From Chromatiaceae bacterium (lineage in GTDB: Bacteria; Pseudomonadota; Gammaproteobacteria; Chromatiales; Chromatiaceae), in NCBI GenBank assembly GCA_016880695.1, contig JAEHCY010000338.1, forward strand, positions 1-5,189: 5,189 bases of DNA, in the 5' to 3' direction. The translations under genes were made by a program, and so were the position numbers. Below are positions 4,802 to 5,189 of this stretch, piece after piece. The notes below the pieces were generated by a model. It did not search any database, was not told the origin of the DNA, and saw only the letters and a program-made list of their open reading frames with translations. How positions within the stretch are numbered: the first letter of the stretch is position 1; the number at the start of each line of letters is the position of its first letter.

Positions 4802-5189
4802 ATGTACATCGTTGAAGATCCCCTGCTCGCCCTGATCACCCGCTTTGTCGGGGGTTACGCTGACGTGGAAGGCTCCCAAGATGAGCTCATGGAACGTCAG
4901 GTCGCCGCCATCCGGGCCCACGTGGAGGGGTTTCCCGCAGAGGAGCGGTCGCTGCGCGCGCGCGAGTGGATTGAAAGCCATGCCAAACAGTATCGGCAGG
5001 CGTGGCAAAAGGCTGTGCTCTCCGAGCAGCTCCGCGAAGCACGTTGCCCCGATTGTCCGCTCACCCACGGGGACGGCAGCCGTCCTTGCCCCATCCACGA
5101 TCGCTGGCTGGCGCTGCTCAACGACTATGTGGCCGATCGGATCTCCTCCGCCCAGTACGTGGAAGACACCCTGGCGCTGCTCGATGCCC
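4802..5189 (+). CDS. Protein of unknown function with a Cys/His metal-binding-like cluster, 3' end outside the window
   Basis: I do not recognise this protein. The frame is open from ATG 4802 to the window end (129 complete codons, no stop), with a strong ribosome binding site. Codon use resembles the neighbouring genes. The N-terminus, MYIVEDPLLALITRFVGGY, is not a signal peptide, and no membrane segment is visible, so it is probably cytoplasmic. Residues about 26-80 look alpha-helical and charged (Glu, Arg, Gln rich). Then comes Cys82-x2-Cys85-x10-Cys96-x2-His99, with His89 between, which could bind zinc or, less likely, an iron-sulfur cluster. Another likely helical segment follows (about 100-128). 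It stands alone after a terminator-like hairpin, behind an FNR-type box and -10, so expression under low oxygen or nitrosative conditions is likely. Being a gene is well supported; function is not. Confidence 0.85.
   Translation, partial: MYIVEDPLLALITRFVGGYADVEGSQDELMERQVAAIRAHVEGFPAEERSLRAREWIESHAKQYRQAWQKAVLSEQLREARCPDCPLTHGDGSRPCPIHDRWLALLNDYVADRISSAQYVEDTLALLDA

Noticed and set aside
1..5189. CRISPR array or tandem repeats
   Set aside because: No repeated units with spacers were seen on reading either strand.

Overview
The window is a GC-rich (clearly above 60%), densely coding stretch with all recognised genes on the + strand. It suggests a gammaproteobacterium. The order ispE, tRNA-Gln, prs, rplY, pth is the one known from Pseudomonas and relatives. 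The IspE, Prs and Pth proteins align closely with their E. coli counterparts, and the outer-membrane beta-barrel protein shows a Gram-negative cell. I cannot fix the genus from the sequence. The long (about 200 residue, CTC/TL5-type) L25 and the high GC fit non-enteric groups such as Pseudomonas- or Chromatiales-like lineages, but that is inference.

Region 1 (1-1800) is isoprenoid precursor synthesis, a tRNA and PRPP synthesis. The window opens inside ispE, with about 38 N-terminal residues missing. The ispE reading frame runs into the tRNA-Gln(UUG) gene, and its stop codon lies in the tRNA anticodon loop. prs starts with GTG 40 bases after the tRNA, with no terminator visible between them, so these three are probably co-transcribed.

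Region 2 (1801-3341) is translation. After prs comes a 230-base gap. Its first half is a 111-base element bounded by a 13-bp imperfect inverted repeat. Its second half is a leader with two mutually exclusive hairpins before rplY. rplY (L25) is followed by a 75-base spacer holding two strong hairpins, and then by pth, which has a GTG start and no clear ribosome binding site. A GC hairpin with a five-T tract closes the unit. The ychF gene expected after pth in related genomes is not there.

Region 3 (3342-4685) is a single FadL/OmpP1/TodX-type outer membrane transporter gene with a signal peptide and its own ribosome binding site. It ends in a perfect 13-bp hairpin.

Region 4 (4686-5189) is the most interesting part. 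A near-consensus FNR/ANR box sits exactly 22 bases before a plausible -10 hexamer, which is the geometry of a class II FNR promoter. It reads into an unrecognised cytoplasmic protein with a C-x2-C-x10-C-x2-H cluster, cut off by the window end. This looks like the start of an oxygen-regulated gene or operon.
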